From Thermoanaerobaculia bacterium (GTDB lineage Bacteria; Acidobacteriota; Thermoanaerobaculia; Multivoradales; Multivoraceae): DNA of 64,000 bases. Positions within the stretch are counted from its first letter, which is position 1. Every line of letters begins with the position of its first letter. The notes under the pieces are model-generated. The model made no database searches. It was given only the letters and a program-made list of their open reading frames with translations, and was not told where the DNA came from. Location: NCBI GenBank assembly GCA_022826745.1, contig JAJDUI010000006.1, positions 135,015 to 199,014 of the forward strand, written 5' to 3'. Shown in pieces: positions 26,759 to 35,006 of this stretch. The position numbers and the translations under genes are program-made.

Positions 26759-28219
26759 ATGGCACAGAGTCAGGACAATACGCACGAGCCCGTCGCCGGA
26801 CGTGCGCCGCTGATCGTCGGCGGCTACGACTTCCGTTCCCTGACGGAAGCGGTCGCGGTGCCGGTCGAGCGCAAGACGCCGATCGGCTGGTGGTTCTTCT
26901 TCCTGCCGTCGCTGGCGATGCTGGGCCTGTTCGGGGTTTCGATCGGCTGGCTGTTCTGGGAGGGCACCGGCATCTGGGGCCTGAACAACCCGGTCAACTG
27001 GGGCTTCGCGATCGTCAACTTCGTCTTCTGGGTCGGCATCGGCCACGCCGGCACGCTGATCTCCGCCATCCTCTTCCTGTTCCGGCAGAAGTGGCGGACG
27101 TCGATCAACCGCGCCGCGGAGGCGATGACGATCTTCGCGGTCATGTGCGCCCTGGTGTTTCCCGGCATCCACGTCGGCCGTGTGTGGGTCGCCTACTGGA
27201 TGTTCCCGCTGCCGAACCAGATGGACATGTGGCCGAACTTCCGCAGTCCGCTGATCTGGGACGTGTTCGCGGTGTCGATCTACGGCACGGTGTCCCTGAT
27301 GTTCTGGTACGTGGGCCTGATCCCGGACCTCGCGACGATTCGCGACCGGGCCAAGACCAGGATCCGCAAGATCGCCTACGGCATCTTCGCGCTGGGCTGG
27401 CGCGGCTCGCACCGCAACTGGCTCCACTACGAGCGGGCCTACCTGATGCTCGCCGGGCTGGCGACTCCGCTGGTCCTCTCGGTCCACTCCGTCGTGTCGA
27501 TGGACTTCGCCACCGCCCAGTTGCCCGGCTGGCACACGACGATCTTCCCGCCCTACTTCGTCGCCGGCGCCATCTTCTCCGGCTTCGCGATGGTCATGAC
27601 CCTGATGCTGATCTGCCGGGTCCTGTTCAGGATGGAGGACATCATCACGATGCGCCACCTCGAGAACATGGCCAAGATCATGCTGCTCACGGGCTGCATG
27701 GTCGGCTACGCGTACGGCATCGAGATGTTCATCGCCTGGTACAGCGGCAACCCCTACGAGCAGTTCGCCTTCGCCAACCGGGCGCTGGGCCCCTACGCCT
27801 GGGCCTACTGGATCATGGTGAGCTGCAATGTGATCACGCCGCAGTTGTTCTGGTTCAAGAAGATGCGCAACCACATCGGCTGGCTGTTCATCTCGTCGAT
27901 CCTGATCAACATCGGCATGTGGTTCGAGCGCTTCGTGATCGTCACTTCGTCGCTCCACCGCGACTTCCTGCCCGCGAACTGGGACTACTACCAGGCCACC
28001 TTCTGGGACTTCGCGTCGCTGATCGGCAGCTTCGGCCTGTTCTTCACGATGTTCTGCCTGTTCGCCCGCTTCCTGCCGATGGTGGCCACGGCGGAGGTCA
28101 AGACCGTGCTGCCAGAGGCGGATCCGCACCAGGGCGAGGAACTGGTGCGCGTGGTGCCCGCCGGGTCGGGGGTGGAGCCCTCGCCGCAGGCGGCGCCGGC
28201 CGGTGGGGGAGGCGCCTGA
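26759..28219 (+). CDS. actC: Alternative complex III subunit ActC (NrfD/PsrC-type quinol oxidoreductase membrane subunit)
   Basis: 486 residues, about ten transmembrane helices, NrfD/PsrC family. The ActC type is recognised by [17 protein letters not shown], the [19 protein letters not shown] segment, [24 protein letters not shown] and the [17 protein letters not shown] block. In characterised ACIII, ActC binds and oxidises quinol in the membrane and passes electrons to ActB/ActA. ATG 26759 is used; upstream open frame has no similarity. The usual actA and actB are not upstream: the neighbouring gene is the divergent cupredoxin lipoprotein. actD follows one base after the stop. Confidence 0.9.
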   Translation: MAQSQDNTHEPVAGRAPLIVGGYDFRSLTEAVAVPVERKTPIGWWFFFLPSLAMLGLFGVSIGWLFWEGTGIWGLNNPVNWGFAIVNFVFWVGIGHAGTLISAILFLFRQKWRTSINRAAEAMTIFAVMCALVFPGIHVGRVWVAYWMFPLPNQMDMWPNFRSPLIWDVFAVSIYGTVSLMFWYVGLIPDLATIRDRAKTRIRKIAYGIFALGWRGSHRNWLHYERAYLMLAGLATPLVLSVHSVVSMDFATAQLPGWHTTIFPPYFVAGAIFSGFAMVMTLMLICRVLFRMEDIITMRHLENMAKIMLLTGCMVGYAYGIEMFIAWYSGNPYEQFAFANRALGPYAWAYWIMVSCNVITPQLFWFKKMRNHIGWLFISSILINIGMWFERFVIVTSSLHRDFLPANWDYYQATFWDFASLIGSFGLFFTMFCLFARFLPMVATAEVKTVLPEADPHQGEELVRVVPAGSGVEPSPQAAPAGGGGA

Positions 28220-28220
28220 C

Positions 28221-28829
28221 ATGGGCCTGATGACCCTGGACGTGCCGGAAGCGACGGCGGGTTACAGCCACTACGGCGTGCTTGCCCGCTTCGAGACCGC
28301 CAAGGCGCTCTACCGTGCCTGTGAGGCGGTTCGCGACGCCGGGTACTCGAAGTGGGACGCGCTGACGCCGTTCCCGGTCCATGGACTCGAGAAGGCGATG
28401 GGGTTGAAGCCGTCCAAGCTGCCGTTTCTCGTGCTGGCGACGGGGCTTTCCGGCGCCGGCCTGGGCTTCGCGCTGCAGAGCTGGGTCCACATCAAGGCCT
28501 ACCCGCTGGTCATCAGCGGCAAGCCGCTGTTCACCTGGCCCGCGTTCGTACCGGTGACCTTCGAGCTCGGTGTGCTCGGGGCCGCGTTGGGGGCGGTGCT
28601 CGGGATGTTCGCCTTCAACAAGTTGCCGACGTACCACCATCCGCTGTTCCGGTCGGAGAACTTCACCCGGGTCACGGACGACGGGCTGTTCATCGCCATC
28701 GAGGCCTGGGATCCCAAGTACGACGACCGGGACACCGCGGAGTTCCTGAGCGGGCTCGGGGCGGTGGAGGTGGAGCACGTGCCGATCGACGATCCGGCGG
28801 AAGAGGGTGACGGGGGAGGCGCCGCCTGA
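28221..28829 (+). CDS. actD: Alternative complex III subunit ActD (DUF3341)
   Basis: 202 residues. A soluble N-terminal part (YGVLARFETAKALYRACEAVRDAGYSKWDALTPFPVHGLEKAMG) precedes two membrane helices at about 65-85 and 110-130 (FELGVLGAALGAVLGMFAF). The C-terminus runs through LPTYHHPLF and the IEAWDPKYDD stretch. This is the standard DUF3341/ActD layout. ActD is a structural membrane subunit of ACIII with no cofactor. ATG 28221 follows the actC stop by one base, and its stop overlaps the actF ATG by one base (TGATG). Confidence 0.9.
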   Translation: MGLMTLDVPEATAGYSHYGVLARFETAKALYRACEAVRDAGYSKWDALTPFPVHGLEKAMGLKPSKLPFLVLATGLSGAGLGFALQSWVHIKAYPLVISGKPLFTWPAFVPVTFELGVLGAALGAVLGMFAFNKLPTYHHPLFRSENFTRVTDDGLFIAIEAWDPKYDDRDTAEFLSGLGAVEVEHVPIDDPAEEGDGGGAA

Positions 28830-30064
28830 TGGCTCACGGGCCTCGCATCGTTCGTCTGGACCAGTTGGTCATCCGGCCGGGAAGCGGCTGGGCGCGCCTG
28901 CCTCTGATCGCGGGTGCGGTCGGCCTCGTCTTTACCGTCGTGTCGATCGTGCTGGCGACGGGCTCCAAGGAGAGCACGAAGCAGTTCTTCCACTCCTGGC
29001 TCGTGGCCGTCGTCTTCTTCCTCTGCATCGGCCTCGGCTGCCTGTTCTTCGTGTTGATCCACCACGCGACGAAGGCCGGCTGGGGCGTCGTGGTGCGCCG
29101 CCTGGCCGAGAACCTGGCGTGCACGGTGCCGGTGCTGGCGGTCCTCTTCATTCCGGTCGTGGCGCTGGGCATGTACGACCTGTTCCACTGGACCCACGCC
29201 GACGCGGTGGCGCATGACCGCTTGCTGCAGGTCAAGGAGCCGTGGCTCAACGAGACCGGTTTCTGGATTCGGACGGTGATCTACTTCGTCGTCTGGAGCG
29301 GGTTGGCCCTCTACTTCCGCAACACGTCGCGGCGGCAGGATGAGAGCGGAGACGAAGCGCTCTCCCACCGAATGGCGCGATTCAGTCCCGTTGCCGTCGC
29401 CCTGTTCGCGGTGACGCTGACCTTCGCCGGTTTCGACTGGCTGATGTCGCTGGAGCCGCATTGGTACTCGACGATGTTCGGCGTCTACTTCTTCGCCGGC
29501 ACGGTCGTCTCGGCGTTCGCGGCGCTGACCGTCTTCACGCTGGCGTTCGAACGGTCGGGCCACTTCCGGGGCGTGGTCACCGGCGAGCACTTCCACGATC
29601 TCGGCAAGCTGCTGTTCGCCTTCACCGTGTTCTGGGCCTACATCGCTTTCAGCCAGTTCTTCCTCATCTGGTACGCGAACATCCCCGAGGAGACGAACTG
29701 GTTCCTCAGCCGGCTGGACGGCACGGACCTCAATCCGGCGAGCTGGCGGCCGGCGACCCTGCTGCTGGCCATCGGCCACTTCGCCGTCCCGTTCTTCTTC
29801 CTCATGCCCCGGACGATCAAGCGCAACCGCACCCTGCTGCTGATCGGGGCCGTCTGGATGCTGGCCATCCACCTCTGGGACGTGTTCTGGCTGGTCATGC
29901 CGAACCTGCACCGGGAGATGACGTTCAGCCTGCTGGACGTGACCTCCCTGCTTGGCGTCGGCGGCGTGTTCCTGGCCACCGCGGGCTGGCTCCTGGGCCG
30001 CGGCTCGCTGGTGCCGTCCCGGGATCCGCGGCTCGTCGAGTCCCTGGCCTTCGAGAACATCTGA
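28829..30064 (+). CDS. actF: Alternative complex III subunit ActF
   Basis: 411 residues, about ten transmembrane helices. The ActF-typical segments are FHSWLVAVVFFLCIGLGCLFF, HHATKAGWGVVVRR, FAGFDWLMSLEPHWYSTMFG and LWDVFWLVMPNLHR. ActF is the second NrfD-like membrane subunit of ACIII and is thought to conduct protons. It directly follows actD; the monoheme cytochrome ActE that normally lies between D and F is missing. The next gene, 132 bases away, encodes a cupredoxin-like protein and then cytochrome oxidase subunits. Confidence 0.9.
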   Translation: MAHGPRIVRLDQLVIRPGSGWARLPLIAGAVGLVFTVVSIVLATGSKESTKQFFHSWLVAVVFFLCIGLGCLFFVLIHHATKAGWGVVVRRLAENLACTVPVLAVLFIPVVALGMYDLFHWTHADAVAHDRLLQVKEPWLNETGFWIRTVIYFVVWSGLALYFRNTSRRQDESGDEALSHRMARFSPVAVALFAVTLTFAGFDWLMSLEPHWYSTMFGVYFFAGTVVSAFAALTVFTLAFERSGHFRGVVTGEHFHDLGKLLFAFTVFWAYIAFSQFFLIWYANIPEETNWFLSRLDGTDLNPASWRPATLLLAIGHFAVPFFFLMPRTIKRNRTLLLIGAVWMLAIHLWDVFWLVMPNLHREMTFSLLDVTSLLGVGGVFLATAGWLLGRGSLVPSRDPRLVESLAFENI

Positions 30065-30115
30065 GGCCGAGAACATCCGAAGCACTCGGGGCCGCACGTC
30101 CGTCAGCCGTTCGTC

Positions 30116-30153
30116 TTGTTCCACCCGCCGGTCCTTGCTACGCTGCGCAGCGT
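30116..30153 (+). promoter_or_regulatory. Candidate promoter with palindromic operator before the cupredoxin-cox operon
   Basis: -35-like TTGTTC (30116-30121), 17-base spacer, extended -10 TGC-TACGCT (30139-30144). A perfect 14-base palindrome ACGCTGC/GCAGCGT (30140-30153) overlaps the -10 and would place a bound protein over the transcription start. Function inferred. Confidence 0.4.
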
Positions 30154-30196
30154 TCCGGGACCTCTTGCAACACTCTCCCTGTCAAGGAGCATCGAC

Positions 30197-30913
30197 ATGA
30201 TTCCGAAGCAGACGATCCGCGTCTGTGCCGTTCTTCTCGCCTTCGCCCTGGCTTCCTCTTCGGTTGCGCTCGGCGGCACGATTGTCGGCAAGGTCACCTA
30301 CGAAGGCCGTACGCCCCCGCAGCGTCCGATGAGGATGGACGCGGACCCGAAGTGCGCCGAGAAGCACAGCGGCACGGTTCTCGACCAGACCTTCATGATC
30401 GGGGATGGCGGCGCCTTCGCCAACGTCTTCCTCGTGATCACCGAGGGCCTCGAAGGGAAGTCCTTCGACACGCCTTCGCAGCCCGTGGTCATGGACCAGA
30501 ACGGCTGCATCTACACGCCGCGCGTCATGGGCATCCAGGTCGGGCAGCAGTTCAAGGTGAAGAACTCGGACGGCCTGCTGCACAACGTCCACTCGCTGTC
30601 CAAGGACAACCCTCCGTTCAACCGGGCGATGCCGGCCAGCGTGACCGAGGCCGACTACAGCTTCGACAAGACGGAGCGCTTCCGAATCAAGTGCGACGTT
30701 CATCCCTGGATGACTTCCTGGGTGACGGTCGTCGACCACCCCTTCTACGCGGTGTCGGGCGCCGACGGCTCCTTCCGCATCGAGAACGTACCGGCCGGCA
30801 CCTACACGATCGAGGCCCGGCATGAGTTCGAGAGGTTCAAGATCTACTCCGAGACCGTCGAGGTCGGCGACAGCGGCACCGTGACGGCGAACTTCGTGTT
30901 CAAGCCGGAGTAG
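30197..30913 (+). CDS. Periplasmic cupredoxin-like protein of the oxidase locus
   Basis: 238 residues, signal peptide (VLLAFALASSSVALG/GT) without a lipobox. The core shares DADPKCAEKHSGTV, YTPRVMGIQVGQQFKVKNSD, LLHNVHS, NRAMPAS and [14 protein letters not shown] with the lipoprotein at 25831. His in LLHNVHS and Cys-x2-His-x2-Met in KCDVHPWM are plausible copper ligands, though the spacing differs from plastocyanin. The C-terminal [18 protein letters not shown] is CarboxypepD_reg-like. AAGGAG at 30184-30189 fixes the ATG. It precedes coxA by 40 bases and likely forms one operon with it. Candidate electron donor to the CuA centre in place of a cytochrome c. Confidence 0.75.
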   Translation: MIPKQTIRVCAVLLAFALASSSVALGGTIVGKVTYEGRTPPQRPMRMDADPKCAEKHSGTVLDQTFMIGDGGAFANVFLVITEGLEGKSFDTPSQPVVMDQNGCIYTPRVMGIQVGQQFKVKNSDGLLHNVHSLSKDNPPFNRAMPASVTEADYSFDKTERFRIKCDVHPWMTSWVTVVDHPFYAVSGADGSFRIENVPAGTYTIEARHEFERFKIYSETVEVGDSGTVTANFVFKPE

Positions 30914-30953
30914 ACGAGGAACCTCAGCAAGTAGCCAGAAAGGAGCGGCGTCC

Positions 30954-32711
30954 ATGGCGGAGCCCGTTCACGCTTCACCTGCACACGACGAGCATCATCA
31001 CGACCAGAGTTTCTGGCGGAAGTACATCTTCTCGACCGATCACAAGGTGATCGGCGTCCAGTACTCGGTCACGGGTCTGGCGTTTCTCTTCTTCGGGTTC
31101 GTCCTGATGATGGTGATGCGCTGGAATCTCGCCTACCCGGGCGAGCCGATCCCCTTCATCGGTTCGCTCCTCGGCGAGAACCGGGCGCCCGGCGGCATCA
31201 TGCTGCCGGACTTCTACAACGAGCTCGGCGCGATGCACGGCACGATCATGGTGTTCCTCGGCGTCGTGCCGCTGGCGGTCGGCGGCTTCGGCAACTTCGT
31301 CATGCCGCTGCAGCTCGGCGCCCCGGACATGGCCTTCCCGCGGATCAACATGATCAGCTACTGGTGCCTGTTCCTGGGCGGCGTCACGATGTTCGCCAGC
31401 TTCTTCCTGCCGAATGGCGCCGCGGGCAACGGCTGGACCTCCTACTCGCCCCTCGCCGACATTGCGCTGAACGGCCAGACCGCCTGGCTGATCGGGATGA
31501 TCTTCCTGATCACGTCGTCTCTGCTGGGCGCCGTCAACTTCATCACCACGGCGATCCAGCTCCGCGCGCCGGGGATGACCTGGATGCGCCTGCCGTTCTT
31601 CTGCTGGGCGCAGATCGTGACCGCCTTCCTCCTGCTGCTGGCCTTCCCGCCGCTCGAGGCCGCGGGCGTGCTGCAGTTGATGGACCGGGTCGCGAACACC
31701 AGCTTCTTCATCCCGGAGGGTCTGGTCGTAGGCGGCGAGGTGCTCGAACGGAGCGGAGGCGGCAGTCCGCTGCTCTGGCAGCACCTGTTCTGGTTCCTGG
31801 CCCACCCCGAGGTCTACGTCCTCATCCTGCCGGCGATGGGGATCGTCGCCGAGGTGATCGCGAACAACAGCCGGAAGCCGCTCTGGGGCTACCGCTCGAT
31901 GGTCTACTCGCTGATCTTCCTCGGCTTCATGAGCTTCATCGTCTGGGCGCACCACATGTTCATCACGGGCATGGGCTCGGTGATGTCCACCTTCTTCCAG
32001 ACGACGACGATGATCATCTCGATCCCGTCGGTCATCATCCTGAGCGCGCTGTTCATCTCGCTATGGGGCGGTTCCATCCGCTACAACACGCCGATGCTGT
32101 TCGCGCTCGGCTTCCTGCCGATGTTCGGCATCGGAGGGCTGACCGGGCTACCGCTCGGTCTCTCGGCGGCCGACATCCCGCTCCACGACACGTACTACGT
32201 GATCGGCCACTTCCACTACGTCGTGGCGCCCGGAACCCTGTTCGCGCTGTTCGCCGGTGTCTACTACTGGTTCCCCAAGGTGACGGGGCGCAAGATGAAC
32301 GAGTTCCTGGGCCAACTCCACTTCTGGCCGTCGCTCGTCTTCATGAACGGGGTCTTCTTCCCGATGATGATCCAGGGCCTGAACGGCGTTTCGCGACGGC
32401 TCGCGGACGGCGGCATCAGCTACGACTTCGCTGGCGAGGTCGCGGGTCTCAACCGGATGATGTCGGTTTCGGCCTGGTGCCTGGCGCTGGCCCAGATTCC
32501 GTTCATCATCAACTTCTTCATGAGCATCCGCAACGGCGAGAAGGCCGGCCGCAACCCCTGGAACTCGACGACCGTCGAGTGGCTGGCGCCGTCGCCGGCG
32601 CCGCACGGGAACTTCGATCAGGAGATCGTGGTCACGCGTGGACCGTACGAGTACAGCGTCCCCGGTAGCGACAAGGACTACGTCCCACAGGCCGAACCGG
32701 CCTCAACCTGA
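30954..32711 (+). CDS. coxA: Cytochrome c oxidase subunit I (heme-copper oxidase)
   Basis: 585 residues, about 12 helices. Heme a ligands are H95 (MHGTIM) and H421; heme a3 ligand is H419 (GHFHYV). CuB ligands are H284 with crosslink Tyr288 (HPEVY) and H333-H334 (WAHHMF). D-channel D125 (GAPDMAFP) and E286 (HPEVY) are kept, so it is A-type. The position of the K-channel lysine (GVKV in classic A-type enzymes) is isoleucine 362 (PSVIILSAL), which is unusual. The enzyme reduces oxygen to water and pumps protons. A Shine-Dalgarno AAAGGAG precedes the ATG. Confidence 0.97.
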   Translation: MAEPVHASPAHDEHHHDQSFWRKYIFSTDHKVIGVQYSVTGLAFLFFGFVLMMVMRWNLAYPGEPIPFIGSLLGENRAPGGIMLPDFYNELGAMHGTIMVFLGVVPLAVGGFGNFVMPLQLGAPDMAFPRINMISYWCLFLGGVTMFASFFLPNGAAGNGWTSYSPLADIALNGQTAWLIGMIFLITSSLLGAVNFITTAIQLRAPGMTWMRLPFFCWAQIVTAFLLLLAFPPLEAAGVLQLMDRVANTSFFIPEGLVVGGEVLERSGGGSPLLWQHLFWFLAHPEVYVLILPAMGIVAEVIANNSRKPLWGYRSMVYSLIFLGFMSFIVWAHHMFITGMGSVMSTFFQTTTMIISIPSVIILSALFISLWGGSIRYNTPMLFALGFLPMFGIGGLTGLPLGLSAADIPLHDTYYVIGHFHYVVAPGTLFALFAGVYYWFPKVTGRKMNEFLGQLHFWPSLVFMNGVFFPMMIQGLNGVSRRLADGGISYDFAGEVAGLNRMMSVSAWCLALAQIPFIINFFMSIRNGEKAGRNPWNSTTVEWLAPSPAPHGNFDQEIVVTRGPYEYSVPGSDKDYVPQAEPAST

Positions 32712-32732
32712 CCGTTCGAGGACCCCAAAGAG

Positions 32733-33332
32733 ATGGAAATCCCCTACACGGTAGAGGCCCACCCCGAAACCGGCCTCAACAACGGCAAGATCGGCATCTG
32801 GCTGTTCCTGACCTCGGAGGTCATGCTGTTCGGGGCGCTGTTCGCCACGTTCATCATGCTGCGCATCGGGTCGGACGGCAACTGGGCCGCGATGCAGGCG
32901 GAAGCGGAGCTCAACATTCCGCTGGCGACGCTCAATACCGCCGTGCTGATCGCCTCCAGTCTGACGATGGTCATGGCCTGGGCGTCGCTGATGCGCGGGC
33001 AGTTGGGGCGGTTCAAGCTGTTCGGCTGGGCGACCGTCGGCTGCGGCGGCATCTTCCTGGTGATCAAGTACTTCGAGTACACGGCGAAGTTCGAGCACCA
33101 CCACTACCCCGAGTCGAACACCTTCCTCGCCATCTACTTCGCCATGACCGGGCTCCACGCCCTGCACGTGATCGGCGGCATGGCCTGGAATGCCTACTTC
33201 ACCGGGCCGGGATCGAAGCTGTTCCACACGAACCGGCAGTGGCTGACCGACCGGGTCGAGCACTCGGGTCTGTTCTGGCACTTCGTCGACCTGGTCTGGA
33301 TCTTCCTCTTCCCCGTCTTCTACCTGCTGTAG
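32733..33332 (+). CDS. coxC: Cytochrome c oxidase subunit III
   Basis: 199 residues, five helices, the short form of subunit III. Typical segments are GIWLFLTSEVMLFGALFATF, the HHHYPESNTFLAIYFAMTGLHALHVIGG run and the C-terminal EHSGLFWHFVDLVWIFLFPVFYLL. It stabilises subunit I and delivers oxygen and protons; it carries no cofactor. It lies 21 bases after coxA in the same operon. Confidence 0.95.
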   Translation: MEIPYTVEAHPETGLNNGKIGIWLFLTSEVMLFGALFATFIMLRIGSDGNWAAMQAEAELNIPLATLNTAVLIASSLTMVMAWASLMRGQLGRFKLFGWATVGCGGIFLVIKYFEYTAKFEHHHYPESNTFLAIYFAMTGLHALHVIGGMAWNAYFTGPGSKLFHTNRQWLTDRVEHSGLFWHFVDLVWIFLFPVFYLL

Positions 33333-33333
33333 C

Positions 33334-33349
33334 GGGCGTTTCTCCGCCC
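33334..33349. other. Small stem-loop between coxC and coxD
   Basis: GGGCG with a six-base loop and CGCCC, directly after the coxC stop. It could be an mRNA processing or stability element; there is no T-tract, so full termination is unlikely. Confidence 0.25.
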
Positions 33350-33383
33350 TTGACCCCGGTTACCCTGGAGCGAGTCGCATCCC

Positions 33384-33713
33384 ATGAGTGAACACGTCGA
33401 TATCGACAAGCAGGTCCGCATCTACTTCCTGGTGTTCGGCGCCCTGATGGTCGGCACTGCCGCCACGGTAGGCGCGTACTATCTGGAGGTCTCGGTGCCG
33501 GTGGCCCTGACCATCGGTCTGTTCATCGCCAGCGTCAAGGCGTCCCTGGTCGCCTGCTTCTTCATGCACCTGATCGACGAGAAGAAGATCATCTACTGGA
33601 CGCTGGCGCTGACCGTGGCCTTCTTCATCGCTCTGATGGCGCTGCCGCTCCTGACCTCGGTGGCGGACCAGGTCGGGGAGTTCGCGGAAGTCGAGGCGCA
33701 CGAACCTCACTGA
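33384..33713 (+). CDS. coxD: Cytochrome c oxidase subunit IV (prokaryotic)
   Basis: 109 residues, three predicted helices. Contains KASLVACFFMHLIDEKK, the conserved loop of the bacterial COX4/CyoD-like family, and a short acidic C-terminus. It is a small structural subunit with no cofactor. Location between coxC and coxB supports the assignment. Confidence 0.88.
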   Translation: MSEHVDIDKQVRIYFLVFGALMVGTAATVGAYYLEVSVPVALTIGLFIASVKASLVACFFMHLIDEKKIIYWTLALTVAFFIALMALPLLTSVADQVGEFAEVEAHEPH

Positions 33714-33732
33714 CTGCGTTGCTGATCCAGCC

Positions 33733-34206
33733 ATGAACCTGAAGGTCATCCACATCGTCTTCGTCGGCAGCGCCATCCTCCTCGCGCTGTTCTTCGGCGG
33801 GTGGTGTCTGGCGCAGGGCAGCGCGTACGCTGTCGGCGCCGTCCTGTCCTTCGCGGCCGCGGCGGCACTCGTCTGGTACGGCATCTGGTTCTGGCGCAAG
33901 ATCACGACCCCCGAGGAGGAGTGGGCTCGCCGCCGGAAGCTGTTCCACACCGTTCCCCTGCTGGCCGGATTCTGGCTCTTCGGCTCCGACCGTGCCGCCT
34001 GGGCCTGTTCGGTCTGCTACGGCGCCGCCGAGGGCACGATGATCGATGCGGCCCGTGCCGGCGTCTGGTTCCTGCTGGCGGCGGTCTTCGTGCTGCAGGG
34101 CGCCTTCGTTCTCTTCTTTCTCTATCTCCGGCGCCGCGCGCGCCGCCTTCGGACCGACCCGGTGCCGCCCTGGTGGAGCACCGTTGAGGAGCCTGTCAAG
34201 TCATGA
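33733..34206 (+). CDS. Membrane protein with CxxC motif in the oxidase operon, function unknown
   Basis: 157 residues. Two N-terminal helices (about 5-27 and 33-52), a basic loop (EEEWARRRKLFH), a hydrophobic stretch with the periplasm-facing motif ACSVCYGAAEGTMIDAARAG (about 94-113), a further helix (about 114-135) and an Arg-rich tail. The CxxCY motif is not a heme site because the His is replaced by Tyr. It might bind copper or form a disulfide during CuA or CuB assembly; this is inference. The stop overlaps coxB ATG by four bases (ATGA), so it is translationally coupled to subunit II. Confidence 0.65.
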   Translation: MNLKVIHIVFVGSAILLALFFGGWCLAQGSAYAVGAVLSFAAAAALVWYGIWFWRKITTPEEEWARRRKLFHTVPLLAGFWLFGSDRAAWACSVCYGAAEGTMIDAARAGVWFLLAAVFVLQGAFVLFFLYLRRRARRLRTDPVPPWWSTVEEPVKS

Positions 34207-35006
34207 TGGATGCCATGTTCCCGGCCGCGGCGTCGGAGCACGCCGGCCGGATCGACAACATGATCGACGCGGTGCACTACCTGATGCTCGCGCTCTTCAT
34301 CGTCTGGGCCGCGTTCTTCGTGTACGTGCTGATGCGCTTCCGCGCCAGCCGCAACCCGAAGGCGGACTACGTCGGCGTCAAGAGCAAGATGAGCACCTAC
34401 GGCGAGGTCGCCGTCGCGATCGCGGAGGGGATTCTCCTGCTCGGCTTCTCGATCCCGATGTGGGCGGAGCGTGTCGACGAAGTGCCGCCGGAGTCTGAAT
34501 CGACTGTGGTGCGGGTCGTGGCGCAACAGTTCGCCTGGAACGTCTGGTATCCCGGCGCCGATGGCGAGTTCGGCGCGCAGGACCTGTCACTGATCGACGA
34601 AGCGACGAATCCGATCGGCCTCGATCGTGACGATCCGGCCGGCGCGGACGACATCTGGACGGTGAACCAGTTGCATCTCCCGGTCGACAAGGCGGCGATC
34701 ATCCACCTGTCGTCCAAGGACGTGATCCACAGCTTCAATCTGCCGAACATGCGGATCAAGCAGGACACGATCCCGGGCATCTCGATTCCGGTCTGGTTCG
34801 TGCCCACCAAGACGACGGCCCAGATTCGCGAGCAGACCGGCAACCCGGACTACGTCTACGAGATCGCCTGCGCCCAGCTTTGCGGCAACAGCCACTACTC
34901 GATGCGCGGCTTCCTGACCGTGCACACCGAGGAGGAGTTCCAGGTCTGGCTCGACGAGGAAGCGTCCTACCTCACCGGCAGCGACGACGACTTCTTCGAC
35001 TTCTAG
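34203..35006 (+). CDS. coxB: Cytochrome c oxidase subunit II
   Basis: 267 residues. Two N-terminal helices (about 22-46 and 67-88), then the periplasmic CuA domain. CuA ligands are intact: H176 (VIHSFNLP), C223-x3-C227-x3-H231-x2-M234 (CAQLCGNSHYSM). A long insert (about 118-150, LIDEATNPIGLDRDDPAGADD) precedes the CuA fold. There is no fused cytochrome c domain: the protein ends about 30 residues after the CuA loop with an acidic tail, so this is not a caa3-type subunit. ATG 34203 overlaps the preceding stop. Confidence 0.95.
   Translation: MMDAMFPAAASEHAGRIDNMIDAVHYLMLALFIVWAAFFVYVLMRFRASRNPKADYVGVKSKMSTYGEVAVAIAEGILLLGFSIPMWAERVDEVPPESESTVVRVVAQQFAWNVWYPGADGEFGAQDLSLIDEATNPIGLDRDDPAGADDIWTVNQLHLPVDKAAIIHLSSKDVIHSFNLPNMRIKQDTIPGISIPVWFVPTKTTAQIREQTGNPDYVYEIACAQLCGNSHYSMRGFLTVHTEEEFQVWLDEEASYLTGSDDDFFDF

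Noticed and set aside
26639-28222. 527-codon minus-strand frame opposite actC
   Set aside because: Charged low-complexity translation (HRE-, DQ- and EH-rich) antisense to an obvious multi-helix membrane protein.
33733-34206. ACSVCYG taken as a cytochrome c heme site
   Set aside because: The His of CxxCH is replaced by Tyr, so covalent heme attachment is not supported.
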